The position numbers and the translations under genes were made by a program. From the NCBI RefSeq assembly GCF_900178005.1, contig NZ_FXBS01000006.1, positions 434,001 through 498,000 of the forward strand: DNA of 64,000 nucleotides, in the 5' to 3' direction. Shown here in pieces: positions 48,075-57,685 of the stretch. The first letter of the stretch is position 1. The number at the start of each line of letters is the position of its first letter. Source of the stretch: Tuberibacillus sp. Marseille-P3662. Its GTDB lineage: Bacteria > Bacillota > Bacilli > Bacillales > Sporolactobacillaceae. The notes under the pieces were generated by a model. That model had not been told where the DNA came from. It was given only the letters and a program-made list of their open reading frames with translations, and made no database searches.

Positions 48075-50246
48075 ATGACATTCGAAGAATTAATTGAAAA
48101 ATCTCAGAGCTATTTGGACGATGAACAAGTTAATTATGTGATTGCAGCCTATGATTATGCGGATAAGGCCCATGACGGTCAATATCGGAAGTCTGGGGAA
48201 CCTTATATTATGCACCCCGTTGAAGTTGCGGGCATTCTTGTTAATTTGGAGATGGATCCCGTAACAATTATGGCGGGCTTATTACATGATGTCGTCGAAG
48301 ATACGTCGGTGGCGTTTGAAGACATTCAATCTAACTTTGGTGAACAAGTGGCGCTGCTTGTTGATGGTGTTACCAAACTTCGTCATTTCGAATTTAAATC
48401 AAAGGAAGAACAACAGGCTGAAAATCACCGCAAAATGTTTGTTGCCATGGCTCAAGATTTGCGATGTGTCTTAATCAAACTCGCGGACCGGCTGCATAAT
48501 ATGCGCACCCTAAGCTATATGCCGGCGGAAAAACAGTTGCAAAAGGCCAATGAGACATTGGAAATATTTGCACCCTTGGCTAATCGTCTTGGAATTTCGA
48601 CTATTAAATGGGAACTTGAAGATATTGCTTTACGCTATCTTAATCCGCAGCAATACTACCGGATTGTCAACTTAATGAAGCGCAAACGCAATGAACGTGA
48701 AGACTATATCAGTACGGTAATAGAGGATATTGAGAAGCACGTTCAGCAAGTCAATATTGATGCGGACATTTCCGGGCGGCCTAAACATATTTATAGTATT
48801 TACCGGAAAATGGCTCACCAGCATAAACAATTTAATCAGATATACGACTTACTAGCGGTTCGTATTATTGTTAATAGTATTAAAGATTGCTATGCGGTTC
48901 TAGGTATTATTCATACCCATTGGAAACCGATGCCTGGGCGGTTCAAAGATTATATTGCCATGCCGAAAGCCAATATGTATCAGTCGCTTCATACGACGGT
49001 GATTGGTTCAAATGGCCAGCCATTGGAAGTCCAAATTCGGACAAACGATATGCATAAAGTAGCGGAATTCGGGATTGCTGCGCACTGGGCTTACAAAGAA
49101 AATAAAGGCCATAATGTGAATAATAAATTTGAGGACAAGCTTGCATGGTTTAGACAAATTCTTGAATGGCAAAACGATGCTGAAGATGCTAAGGATTTCA
49201 TGGAATCCCTTAAAGTTGATTTATTCTCGGATATGGTTTTCGTGTTTACACCTAAAGGTGACGTAATTGAACTTCCTGCTGGGTCCGTTCCGGTTGATTT
49301 CGCGTTTCGAATTCATACTGAGATTGGCAATCAAACAGTCGGGGCCAAAGTTAATGGAAAGATGGTGCCTTTGGATCATCATTTAAAGACCGGTGACATC
49401 GTTGAAATCACGACGTCAAAGCATTCGTATGGACCCAGTCAAGACTGGTTGAATATCACGCAAAGCTCGCACGCTAAGAACAAAATTAAACAATGGTTCA
49501 AACGGCAGCGTCGTGAAGAGACATTGACCAAAGGCCGTGAATGGATTGAGAAAGAAGTCAAAAATCAAGGTTATGATGTTAAGGACGTATTAACCGAAGA
49601 TAATCTGAGCCATGTGGCAGAAAAATATAATTTCACAAGTGATAACGATATTTATGCGGCTGTGGGCTATAACAGCATTACAGCTAAGCAAGTTGTTAAC
49701 CGGCTTACGGAACAAGTACGCAAGCCTGAACAGGAAGCTGAAAACCTTCTGAATCACTTTCCAGATGTGGATCATTATACAGCTAAGCGGAAGACAGAAT
49801 CAGGGGTTCGTGTTAAAGGTATCGACAACATGATGATCCGTCTATCAAAATGTTGTAATCCTGTTCCTGGCGATGACATTGTCGGTTATATTACGAAAGG
49901 CCGCGGGGTTTCAATTCATCGCCGCAACTGTCCTAATATTAACAATGACGAAGCCCAGCAACGTTTACTAGAGGTGGAATGGGAAGGACAAACGGCAGGC
50001 AATAAACAATTTAACGTTGATATTGAAATTACCGGATTTGATCGTGATGGCTTTCTTAATGAAGTATTGCAGGCAGTATCTGAAACCAAAACGATTATTA
50101 ATGCGGTCACTGGAAAAGCTGATAAAAATAAAGTCGCTATTATTGATATGACCATCGCAATTCACAACGTCAGCCATCTTAAGAAGGTGGTTGAACGGAT
50201 TAAAAAAATTCCTGACATCTATGCCGTCAGACGAATGATACAATAA
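48075..50246 (+). CDS. relA: Bifunctional (p)ppGpp synthetase/hydrolase Rel
   Basis: 723 residues, full-length Rsh. N-terminal HD hydrolase (YIMHPVEVAGIL, GLLHDVVEDT, LIKLADRLHNMRTL), synthetase domain (GRPKHIYSIYRKM, RFKDYIAMPKANMYQSLHT), TGS (VFVFTPKGDVIELPAGS), zinc-finger region (LSKCCNPVPGDDIVG) and C-terminal ACT. Mediates the stringent response. With dtd downstream as in Bacillus. Confidence 0.98.
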   Translation: MTFEELIEKSQSYLDDEQVNYVIAAYDYADKAHDGQYRKSGEPYIMHPVEVAGILVNLEMDPVTIMAGLLHDVVEDTSVAFEDIQSNFGEQVALLVDGVTKLRHFEFKSKEEQQAENHRKMFVAMAQDLRCVLIKLADRLHNMRTLSYMPAEKQLQKANETLEIFAPLANRLGISTIKWELEDIALRYLNPQQYYRIVNLMKRKRNEREDYISTVIEDIEKHVQQVNIDADISGRPKHIYSIYRKMAHQHKQFNQIYDLLAVRIIVNSIKDCYAVLGIIHTHWKPMPGRFKDYIAMPKANMYQSLHTTVIGSNGQPLEVQIRTNDMHKVAEFGIAAHWAYKENKGHNVNNKFEDKLAWFRQILEWQNDAEDAKDFMESLKVDLFSDMVFVFTPKGDVIELPAGSVPVDFAFRIHTEIGNQTVGAKVNGKMVPLDHHLKTGDIVEITTSKHSYGPSQDWLNITQSSHAKNKIKQWFKRQRREETLTKGREWIEKEVKNQGYDVKDVLTEDNLSHVAEKYNFTSDNDIYAAVGYNSITAKQVVNRLTEQVRKPEQEAENLLNHFPDVDHYTAKRKTESGVRVKGIDNMMIRLSKCCNPVPGDDIVGYITKGRGVSIHRRNCPNINNDEAQQRLLEVEWEGQTAGNKQFNVDIEITGFDRDGFLNEVLQAVSETKTIINAVTGKADKNKVAIIDMTIAIHNVSHLKKVVERIKKIPDIYAVRRMIQ

Positions 50247-50270
50247 TCTTAGGATGAGGGAGACAGGTTC

Positions 50271-50720
50271 ATGCGTGTTATTGTGCAACGAGCCAAACAA
50301 GCCAGTGTGTCCGTCCATCAGCAAACAGTCGGGGCAATTGAGCATGGTTTAATGTTACTGGTGGGCATCAAACAAGGGGATGCATTGCAAGATGTCCAAT
50401 ATGTGGCTGATAAAATTGCAGGCTTAAGAATGTTTGAAGATGATACAGGTAAAATGAACCAATCGGTGCTGAACGTTGGTGGAAGCATCCTCTCTGTATC
50501 GCAATTTACGCTTTACGGTGATGTCCGAAAAGGAAGACGTCCCAACTTTATGAAAGCGGCTCAACCTGAGGATGCCAGTCGACTGTATGAGGCTTTTAAT
50601 GACGAATTAAGAAACAAGGGATTGATTGTTGAAACGGGGCAATTTGGTGAAATGATGGATGTTCATTTAACGAATGATGGCCCTGTGACTTTGATTGTCG
50701 AAAGCAAACAGCATGATTAG
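50271..50720 (+). CDS. dtd: D-aminoacyl-tRNA deacylase
   Basis: 149 residues. Removes D-amino acids (and Gly from tRNA-Ala). Starts [34 protein letters not shown] contains the SQFTL active-site motif, and [12 protein letters not shown] the NxGPxT motif. 24 bp after relA. Confidence 0.97.
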   Translation: MRVIVQRAKQASVSVHQQTVGAIEHGLMLLVGIKQGDALQDVQYVADKIAGLRMFEDDTGKMNQSVLNVGGSILSVSQFTLYGDVRKGRRPNFMKAAQPEDASRLYEAFNDELRNKGLIVETGQFGEMMDVHLTNDGPVTLIVESKQHD

Positions 50721-50777
50721 GAATGATATCAACGTTTGATGGTTAGACTAGATGCAAACACTTAGAAGGTGAATGCG

Positions 50778-50936
50778 ATGAAACTATCAAGCGACCTATT
50801 TTACCAATTCTATAAAAACCAATGGATAATGGCTTGGAAGCATCCTGGTGAAGAACAGTTAGCAAATGATGAATCTGTCAGGGCAGTATCACAACCGTGG
50901 ACTCCACAGCGTCATCATAAACATTGGACGACATAA
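50778..50936 (+). CDS. 52-residue mini-gene (YrzK-like position)
   Basis: ATG at 50778 behind AGAAGGTGAA, reading MKLSSDLFYQFYKNQW, then a polar region ending HHKHWTT and TAA at 50934. A good ribosome site, correct spacing and the fact that a short gene (yrzK) stands at the dtd-hisS interval in B. subtilis support it. No family recognised. The amidase gene lytH, normally next to it, is absent. Confidence 0.5.
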   Translation: MKLSSDLFYQFYKNQWIMAWKHPGEEQLANDESVRAVSQPWTPQRHHKHWTT

Positions 50937-50969
50937 TTTAACACTTCGCCTACTTTTATGATAAAATCC

Positions 50970-50998
50970 TTGCTAATACCGAGAACTTATTTTACAAT
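50970..50998 (+). promoter_or_regulatory. Promoter of hisS-aspS
   Basis: TTGCTA, 17-bp spacer, TACAAT. Confidence 0.7.
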
Positions 50999-51005
50999 TA
51001 AATGC

Positions 51006-51286
51006 ATCAAAAACGAATTAATAAAACCGATCGAGGAAGAAAGTATCTGGAATGTTAATGGCGCAGAGAGGATAGGCCGAACGGCTGTAAGCTTATCCCC
51101 ATATCTCCAGTGAAAGACACTTCTTAGGTTTTTCTTCGAACGTTGTTTAGCTAGTAGGGGAAAGCGTTGCAGGCGTTAACTGTTAAGTGGTTGTCGTTGG
51201 TCTATAAACGGCATCAACAAAGGGTGGTACCACGGGTTTAATTCTCGTCCCTTGTTTTCCAAGCGGAAACAAGGGGCGTTTTTTTT
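51006..51286 (+). promoter_or_regulatory. T-box leader of hisS-aspS, overlapping Asp and His codons
   Basis: AGTA at 51040, GCAGAGAGG (51063 on), T-box core AGGGTGGTACCACGGG (51221-51236) and a strong terminator (CGTCCCTTGTTTTCC with GGAAACAAGGGGCG, 51246-51278, then eight T). The specifier region reads GAAAGACAC: by the GAA-N-codon rule seen in the valS leader the specifier is GAC (Asp, 51116-51118), and CAC (His, 51118-51120) overlaps it. This fits an operon encoding both synthetases. Confidence 0.9.
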
Positions 51287-51317
51287 ATTTTATTTATTTA
51301 TATTATGACTTGGATAA

Positions 51318-51786
51318 GGATGCACTTCCCCGCTACGCTAAGCACAACGATTTCATTTTAGCGGAGAAGCAAACTCGACGTAGAAAAAATGAGGAGGATG
51401 CACTTCCCCGCTACGCTAAGTACAACGATTTCATTTTAGCGGAGAAGCAAACTCGACGTAGAAAAAAATGAGGAGGATGCACTTCCCCGCTACGCTAAGT
51501 ACAACGATTTCATTTTAGCGGAGAAGCAAACTCGACGTAGAAAAAATGAGGAGGATGCACTTCCCCGCTACGCTAAGTACAACGATTTCATTTTAGCAGG
51601 GAAGCAAACTCGACGTAGAAAAAATGAGGAGGATGCACTTCCCCGCTACGCTAAGTACAACGATTTCATTTTAGCGGAGAAGCAAACTCGACGTAGAAAA
51701 AATGAGGAGGATGCACTTCCCCGCTACGCTAAGTACAACGATTTCATTTTAGCAGGGAAGCAAACTCGACGTAGAAAAAATGAGGA
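51318..51786 (+). repeat. Six tandem 78-bp hairpin repeats in the hisS leader
   Basis: Units begin with GGATGCAC at 51318, 51396, 51475, 51553, 51631 and 51709 (78 bp each; the second has one extra A). A seventh start (51787) gives GGATGCATATG, the hisS start region. Each unit has CTTCCCCGCTA near its front and TTAGCGGAGAAG (units 1, 2, 3, 5) or TTAGCAGGGAAG (units 4, 6) further on, forming an 11-bp stem with one mismatch. Each unit junction AATGAGGAGGATGCA contains a ribosome site. The block lies between the T-box terminator and hisS. Confidence 0.97.
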
Positions 51787-51794
51787 GGATGCAT

Positions 51795-53063
51795 ATGGCG
51801 ATTCAAATTCCACGCGGGACCCAGGATATCTTGCCTAAGGAAGCTAATTTGTGGCAATTTATTGAAGATCAGGCTCGGGAGATATGTCGATTGTATCATT
51901 ATGAAGAAATACGGACTCCCATCTTTGAGGCCACGGATTTATTTCAAAGAGGTGTGGGTGATTCGACGGATATTGTTCAGAAAGAAATGTACACCTTCCA
52001 GGATCGCGGCGGTCGAAGCTTAACGTTAAGACCAGAAGGTACCGCTTCAGTGGTTCGTTCGTATGTTGAAAACAAAATGCACGGTGAGCCGAAACAACCG
52101 TCAAAATTATTTTATATGGGACCGATGTTTCGCTATGAACGACCACAATCGGGACGGACACGGCAATTTACGCAATTTGGCATTGAAGCTTTAGGGAGCA
52201 ATGATCCGGCGATCGATGCTGAAGTGATTGCTTTAGCTATGCATTTCTACCACAATCTTGGGTTACGGAACCTGAAATTAGTTATTAATAGTCTTGGTGA
52301 TCCTGAGAGCCGCAGTCAACATCGCCAGGCATTGATTGATCACTTTAAGCCGTCGATTGGCGACTTTTGTCAGGATTGCCAGAACCGGTTAACGTCCAAT
52401 CCGATGCGAATTTTGGACTGTAAGGTGGATCGCGATCATCCATTAATGGCAACCGCGCCATCTATTTTAGATTATTTAAATGATTTTTCGGTATCCTTTT
52501 TTGCTAAAGTTAAGCAAGCGTTAGATGACATGGGGATTGCCTATGAGATTGACCCGACGTTAGTTAGGGGTCTAGATTATTACAATCATACAGCGTTTGA
52601 AATTATGGGTGAAGGGTTTGGAGCCATTACCACCTTAAGTGGCGGTGGTCGTTATAATGGTTTAGTGAGTGAACTCGGCGGTCCGGAAACGCCAGGAATC
52701 GGATTCGCTTTAAGTATTGAACGGCTCATTTTAGCTATGGAGGCTGAAAATATAGAGGTTCCTTATGATGAAACGATCGATTGCTTTATTGTAACGCTTG
52801 GTGAGGATGCTGAGCGTAAGACGCCGGTTCTCTTACAGCAAATGCGTCATGCCGGCCTTGCCGTTGATCAGGATTACGTTGGTCGTAAGGTTAAAGGCCA
52901 ATTTAAACAAGCAGATCGATTAGGGGCAAAATATGTTGCTGTGTTAGGTGAGAACGAGCTTCAACAAGGCGTCATTAATCTAAAAGATATGACAACTGGT
53001 GAAGAAGAGACGGTTGGATTAGAAACATTGGCGACAACGGTAAAAAATAAATTGGAGGAGTGA
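51795..53063 (+). CDS. hisS: Histidyl-tRNA synthetase
   Basis: 422 residues, class II synthetase. [16 protein letters not shown] start, motif 2 [19 protein letters not shown], histidine motifs [22 protein letters not shown] region, motif 3 [14 protein letters not shown] and [14 protein letters not shown] 51795 uses the AGGAGG that ends the last 78-bp repeat. In an operon with aspS. Confidence 0.98.
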   Translation: MAIQIPRGTQDILPKEANLWQFIEDQAREICRLYHYEEIRTPIFEATDLFQRGVGDSTDIVQKEMYTFQDRGGRSLTLRPEGTASVVRSYVENKMHGEPKQPSKLFYMGPMFRYERPQSGRTRQFTQFGIEALGSNDPAIDAEVIALAMHFYHNLGLRNLKLVINSLGDPESRSQHRQALIDHFKPSIGDFCQDCQNRLTSNPMRILDCKVDRDHPLMATAPSILDYLNDFSVSFFAKVKQALDDMGIAYEIDPTLVRGLDYYNHTAFEIMGEGFGAITTLSGGGRYNGLVSELGGPETPGIGFALSIERLILAMEAENIEVPYDETIDCFIVTLGEDAERKTPVLLQQMRHAGLAVDQDYVGRKVKGQFKQADRLGAKYVAVLGENELQQGVINLKDMTTGEEETVGLETLATTVKNKLEE

Positions 53064-53071
53064 TCGGGTTT

Positions 53072-54844
53072 ATGCCACGAACGGAATTTTGCGGGCGTTT
53101 AACAGAGGCCCATGCAGGACAAGAAGTGACGCTTCAAGGATGGGTGCAGAAGCGTCGTGATTTAGGCGGTTTAATTTTCATTGATCTGCGTGACCGGACT
53201 GGGATTGTGCAAACGGTCTTTAATCCAAAAGTGTCAGCAGAAGCGATTCAAATCGCTGATAAAATTCGTAATGAATTTGTCGTCGAAATTAAAGGATCTG
53301 TTGTCAAACGTGATCCCAATGCAGTAAATGACAACATTGCGACGGGTCAAATTGAAGTGAGTGCTCACAGCGTAACGATTATTAACGCTGCGAAGACACC
53401 GCCATTTACGATTGAAGACGATACAGATGCCTCCGAAGAAGTTCGTTTAAAATACCGCTATATGGACTTGCGTCGTCCGGTTATGGCAGAAACATTTAAA
53501 ATGCGCCATCAGATTACGAAAAGCATTCGTCAATTTTTAGATGAGCACGAGTTTTTTGAAGTGGAAACGCCGATGTTGACCCGCAGTACCCCTGAGGGTG
53601 CTAGGGACTACTTGGTTCCAAGTCGTGTCAATCCGGGTTCTTTTTATGCGTTGCCGCAATCACCACAATTGTTTAAGCAACTATTAATGGTGTCCGGTAT
53701 GGAACGGTATTATCAAATCGTTAAATGTTTCCGGGATGAGGACTTGCGCGCCGACCGGCAGCCTGAGTTTACCCAAGTTGACATTGAAACATCATTCTTT
53801 GAGCGCGAACCGTTTATGGCTATGATGGAGGAGATGATGGCTAATGTTGTCAAAAATGTTCGTGATATTGATATTCAAGGCTCATTCCCTCGGATGACTC
53901 ATGCCGAAGCCATGGCCAGTTACGGTAGTGACAAACCGGATACACGGTTTGGCATGGAACTGATAGATGTTTCTGAAGAAGTTCAAAATTGTGGTTTTAA
54001 AGTATTTAGCGACACGGTGACTGGCGGCGGCCAAGTCAAAGCTTTGAATGTGAAGGGACAAGCTGAACACTATTCACGTAAAGATATCGATCAGCTGGGC
54101 GAATTCGTTGCAAGACATGGTGCAAAAGGGTTAGCCTGGATGAAAGTTGAAGCTGCTGACTTAAAAGGGCCGATTGCCAAATTCTTTGCTGATGAGACAG
54201 GTGAAGCCATCCGGACGCAAACAGAAGCGGAGGCTGGGGATTTATTGCTGTTTATTGCTGATAAGCCGTCGGTCGTTGCCGATAGTTTAGGAGCGTTACG
54301 CTTGAAACTTGGCAAAGATCTTGCATTAATCGATGAATCACAGTTAAACTTCTTATGGGTCACGGACTTTCCATTACTCGCCTATGATGAAGATGCTGGC
54401 CGTTATGTTGCGGAGCACCATCCATTTACTTCACCGGTAGCTGAAGATATCGATAAATTAACGGATCAGCCTGAAGCAGTTCATGCTGAGGCCTATGATT
54501 TAGTGTTAAATGGTTACGAATTAGGTGGGGGTTCACGGCGTATTCATCAACGTGATTTACAAGATAAGATGTTTCAAGCCCTTGGCTTTTCACAGGAAGA
54601 AGCTGAAGAGCAATTTGGATTTTTACTGGAAGCTCTTGATCATGGAGCACCGCCGCATGGTGGGATTGCTTTCGGATTGGACAGGTTAGTCATGATTCTT
54701 GCCGGCCGTTCTAATTTAAGGGATACGATAGCATTTCCGAAGACAGCAAGTGCCTCAGACCTTTTAACACAGGCACCGAGTGCAGTAAGCGATTCGCAGT
54801 TAGATGAACTTCATTTGCGTGTGACAAAAAACACCAATCAATAA
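53072..54844 (+). CDS. aspS: Aspartyl-tRNA synthetase
   Basis: 590 residues, bacterial-type class IIb. OB-fold anticodon domain ([20 protein letters not shown]), motif 2 [23 protein letters not shown] insertion domain, motif 3 [17 protein letters not shown] 53072 aligns with relatives; a GTG at 53060 lies on the ribosome site GGAGGAG. Immediately downstream of hisS. Confidence 0.98.
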   Translation: MPRTEFCGRLTEAHAGQEVTLQGWVQKRRDLGGLIFIDLRDRTGIVQTVFNPKVSAEAIQIADKIRNEFVVEIKGSVVKRDPNAVNDNIATGQIEVSAHSVTIINAAKTPPFTIEDDTDASEEVRLKYRYMDLRRPVMAETFKMRHQITKSIRQFLDEHEFFEVETPMLTRSTPEGARDYLVPSRVNPGSFYALPQSPQLFKQLLMVSGMERYYQIVKCFRDEDLRADRQPEFTQVDIETSFFEREPFMAMMEEMMANVVKNVRDIDIQGSFPRMTHAEAMASYGSDKPDTRFGMELIDVSEEVQNCGFKVFSDTVTGGGQVKALNVKGQAEHYSRKDIDQLGEFVARHGAKGLAWMKVEAADLKGPIAKFFADETGEAIRTQTEAEAGDLLLFIADKPSVVADSLGALRLKLGKDLALIDESQLNFLWVTDFPLLAYDEDAGRYVAEHHPFTSPVAEDIDKLTDQPEAVHAEAYDLVLNGYELGGGSRRIHQRDLQDKMFQALGFSQEEAEEQFGFLLEALDHGAPPHGGIAFGLDRLVMILAGRSNLRDTIAFPKTASASDLLTQAPSAVSDSQLDELHLRVTKNTNQ

Positions 54845-54857
54845 TCGAGGGTGGCGG

Positions 54858-54886
54858 TTGATAAGACCGTCATCGTGTGTTAAGAT
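54858..54886 (+). promoter_or_regulatory. Possible promoter of 6S RNA
   Basis: TTGATA, 17 bp, TAAGAT; an alternative -10 TACAAT is at 54892. It overlaps a weak hairpin (GGTGGCGGT/ACCGTCATC) after aspS. Confidence 0.5.
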
Positions 54887-54902
54887 GTAAATACAATCAC
54901 AG

Positions 54903-55092
54903 AGACGTCCTGAAGTGTTTGTAGGAAGGCCACATGTTTTGACCGAACACTAATTTTGAAAGGGAGTCCGTAAAGTTTTCATCCGGCGTAAATGCCTCTT
55001 CTGAGTGGACTTACAAAAGATGAAACAGGACACCCACCTGCTAACAGCGGGTTCAAAACTAGGGTCGACATACGGCACATTTGGGACTCTCT
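54903..55092 (+). ncRNA. ssrS: 6S RNA (BsrA/6S-1 type)
   Basis: About 190 nt. 6S RNA binds sigmaA-RNA polymerase and damps transcription. The ends pair (GTCCTGAAGTGT with GCACATTTGGGAC), and the interior contains AAATGCCTCTTCTGAGTGG, GATGAAACAGG, CACCCACCTGCTAACAGCGGG and CTAGGG segments that parallel B. subtilis 6S-1. Location just after aspS is also the B. subtilis location of bsrA. Not confirmed with a covariance model. Confidence 0.88.
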
Positions 55093-55199
55093 CTTATTTT
55101 CTAATTGACACTTTTATAGGTGTCTTTTTTTGTGTCTTTTTTAAGGCTGTTTTCTAAAAGATTGTTGCTTTTTTACAAAATCTATAAAAGGCGTCTTAA

Positions 55200-55285
55200 T
55201 ATACCGCTCCGGAAATACACTATGCTTTCCGCGGGTGACCCGTGAGCCTCCTCGAACTCCGTTCTGCGGGGTTCGAGGAGCAAAA
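55200..55285 (+). repeat. Bacillaceae-type dispersed GC-rich repeat
   Basis: Sequence with CTTTCCGCGGG and CTCCTCGAAC...GTTCGAGGAG (10-bp stem around TCCGTTCTGCGGG). This pattern, a stretch like TATGCTTTCCGCGGG followed by a hairpin and GAGCCTCC, is familiar as an interspersed element in many Bacillaceae genomes. A short open frame through it (55235 on) is not a gene. Confidence 0.6.
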
Positions 55286-55337
55286 ACGAAGGATAAGATG
55301 ACTATAATAGAATTAAGTCATACAAATATAAGAAAAA

Positions 55338-55363
55338 GGCTGTCCCTGGTATTTGGGACAGCC
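55338..55363 (-). terminator. Terminator of rsfA
   Basis: GGCTGTCCC/GGGACAGCC, 8-nt loop; on the minus strand followed by TTTTTCTT. Confidence 0.9.
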
Positions 55364-55365
55364 CT

Positions 55366-56133
55366 CTATTTTGCCATTTTTTCTAGATTACCGTTTTTGT
55401 CCATTTTGAACGCAGAACTTGCCTCATCTTGTTGATCAGATAGGGCAATCATTCGTCTTGCCCGATCCATGATACCCATCAAAGATTGATAATCTTCTTC
55501 AATGGTTTGATGTTCCTCACGCAGTTTATGTAACGCGGTCTCCAATTCCTTAATTTTCGATTGCAAAGCGTTATTTTCTTGTTTTAACGCAATGTTTTCG
55601 GATTGAAGTCGTTCACTTGCGGCACCATTGTTCTGCATGTCCTCTAAGAATGAAATCACATGGTTTAAATTTAATTGAGATCCCGATTGAGACTGGGATT
55701 CTGCCGTTGAGTGTTGATCCTCATTGAGTGTTGACATTTCCGAATTAACAATAGGCTGATCTACAGCTGGTTCAAGATTGTCATCATCCGTTGGTTCTTT
55801 TTGATCCATCGTTGGAACAGGTGATCCTGAGTAACCTTGTTCGTGGTGTATAGCTGTTGGCTCATACGTTTGCCAGCTTGTCCGGCGGTGTTTTTGTTCG
55901 GCACGTTTCTTTTGCTTGCGTTGTTTTTTGGCAATTTCAATCGCTTGATCATATTTTCTGCGAACGATGGCATTCCATCGGAAACCGCAAGCTGCCCCTG
56001 TCCGGTTCAATCTGTCACCGACTTCTTCAAAGGCATCCAATTGCGTACCGCCTTCTCTTATATGTCTCAACACCGTTTCGGCCAACAACAGGTCATCTTC
56101 GTGTGACCAAGCATCCTGTCTAACTTTTGTCAA
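55366..56133 (-). CDS. rsfA: RsfA-family prespore transcription regulator
   Basis: 255 residues. RsfA modulates sigmaF-dependent genes in the forespore. N-terminal Myb/SANT-like domain VRQDAWSHEDDLLLAETVLRHIREGGTQ and LNRTGAACGFRWNAIVR, a low-complexity middle, and a C-terminal coiled coil (LQSENIALKQENNALQSKIK). TTG 56133 follows AAGGAGAGG. A member of the family commonly follows aspS in Bacillus; orthology to RsfA itself rather than a paralogue is not certain. Confidence 0.8.
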   Translation of the reverse strand: MTKVRQDAWSHEDDLLLAETVLRHIREGGTQLDAFEEVGDRLNRTGAACGFRWNAIVRRKYDQAIEIAKKQRKQKKRAEQKHRRTSWQTYEPTAIHHEQGYSGSPVPTMDQKEPTDDDNLEPAVDQPIVNSEMSTLNEDQHSTAESQSQSGSQLNLNHVISFLEDMQNNGAASERLQSENIALKQENNALQSKIKELETALHKLREEHQTIEEDYQSLMGIMDRARRMIALSDQQDEASSAFKMDKNGNLEKMAK

Positions 56134-56240
56134 TGTCGACCTCTCCTTGTCTCTATTGTTTGCTATAATGATTGACAAAAAAGACTTGGATTATACACGA
56201 AAACTTATTTTTCTATATATCTTTTAATAGAGGCCCGTTG

Positions 56241-57569
56241 CTAGCTTTGTTCATCAAGGTGATTGAAAAATTCAATCCGCTTTCTGACGGTTTTTTCATG
56301 ACCGCGGTCAACTGGATGATAGAATGTTAAATGCTCTAAATGATCTGGCAAATATTGTTGACTGACATAACCATGTTGGAAATGGTGCGGATATTGGTAC
56401 GTTTTGCCGTGTCCAAGCCGCTCAGCCCCTTGATAATGGCTATCTCGTAAATGGACTGGAACCTCTCCGGTTGACTCGGTTTGCACCGCTTTAAGGGCTG
56501 CATCAATCCCTGATATCACTGCGTTACTTTTCGGCGCTGTCGCAATGTATAACGCCGCTTCAGCGAGTGGGATACGGGCTTCTGGCAAGCCGATAAAATC
56601 AACCGCATAAGCGGCTGATTGAGCGAGTAATAACGCGTTGGGATCAGCTAAGCCGACATCTTCAGCCGCGTGAACGTAGATTCTTCGGGCGATAAATTTA
56701 GGGTCTTCACCGGCTTCAATCATTTTTGCTAAATAGTATAAAGTTGCGTCCGCATTGGAACCGCGCATACTTTTAATAAAAGCGGACACTGTATCGTAAT
56801 GGTTATCACCGGTTTTATCATACTGCAGCACCCGTTCTTGAATAGATTCTTCAGCGGTTGCTAGATCAATGTGTACGCCGCCATCTTTATCGGGATCGGT
56901 CGTCAGCACGGCGAGTTCTAAGGCGTGGAGGGCGCTTCTAGCGTCCCCGTTGGCGACTTGAACAAGATGATCCATAGCTTCGCGGGTTACATGAATTTGA
57001 TAGTTACCAAAGCCCCGTTCTGGATCATGAATGGCCTGTTCCAATATGCGGTGGATGTCTTCATGGTTTAGCGATTTGAACCGAAATAAACGGGAGCGTG
57101 ATAATAGGGCTGAGTTGATTTCAAACATGGGACTTTCTGTGGTCGCTCCAATTAAAATAATCGTTCCGTCTTCAACCGATGGTAATAAGGCATCTTGTTG
57201 TCCTTTATTAAAGCGATGAATCTCATCTATAAACAAGACGGTTTTTTGCTCATCATATTTCAACCGGTCCTTGGCGTTGTCAATCACCTCACGTATATCT
57301 TTAATGCCTGATGTCACCGCATTCACTTGCACGAAAAAAGCCGATGTTGAATTGGCGATAATACGTGCCAATGTCGTTTTACCTGTTCCGGGAGGTCCAT
57401 AAAAAATCATGGGCGTCAGTCGATCGGCATAAATTGCCCGACTTAACAGCCGGCCAGAACCGACAATGTCACCTTGCCCTGTGAACTCGTCCAGCGTTCT
57501 CGGGCGCATACGGTCAGCTAACGGCTGATTGGTTCGCGTTTCTTCCTGCGGAAAATCGAATAAGTCCAT
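56241..57569 (-). CDS. rarA: Replication-associated recombination protein RarA (MgsA)
   Basis: 442 residues, AAA+ clamp-loader-like ATPase acting at stalled forks. Walker A GPPGTGKTT (58-66), Walker [21 protein letters not shown], sensor GATTESP, and the C-terminal MgsA tetramerisation domain. RBS AAAGGA. Position matches B. subtilis yrvN. Confidence 0.96.
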   Translation of the reverse strand: MDLFDFPQEETRTNQPLADRMRPRTLDEFTGQGDIVGSGRLLSRAIYADRLTPMIFYGPPGTGKTTLARIIANSTSAFFVQVNAVTSGIKDIREVIDNAKDRLKYDEQKTVLFIDEIHRFNKGQQDALLPSVEDGTIILIGATTESPMFEINSALLSRSRLFRFKSLNHEDIHRILEQAIHDPERGFGNYQIHVTREAMDHLVQVANGDARSALHALELAVLTTDPDKDGGVHIDLATAEESIQERVLQYDKTGDNHYDTVSAFIKSMRGSNADATLYYLAKMIEAGEDPKFIARRIYVHAAEDVGLADPNALLLAQSAAYAVDFIGLPEARIPLAEAALYIATAPKSNAVISGIDAALKAVQTESTGEVPVHLRDSHYQGAERLGHGKTYQYPHHFQHGYVSQQYLPDHLEHLTFYHPVDRGHEKTVRKRIEFFNHLDEQS

Positions 57570-57638
57570 CTAACATCTGTCCTTTCTACGGGGAACGTTA
57601 CTACAGCGATTTGACAAATGCAAGATAAGTTGATTTCA

Positions 57639-57647
57639 TGCTATAAT
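57639..57647 (+). promoter_or_regulatory. Extended -10 promoter
   Basis: TGCTATAAT fits TGnTATAAT. It drives the yczE-like gene and probably cymR and beyond. Confidence 0.6.
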
Positions 57648-57685
57648 AGATAAGGTTTTAAAAATTTTAGTGGAGCGAATGCTCA

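Noticed and set aside
51318-51786. CRISPR-like array
   Set aside because: Units are directly adjacent with no unique spacers, and no cas genes are present; it is a simple tandem repeat.
55235-55435. 66-codon plus-strand ORF near rsfA
   Set aside because: Runs through a dispersed repeat and the rsfA terminator; no coding signature.
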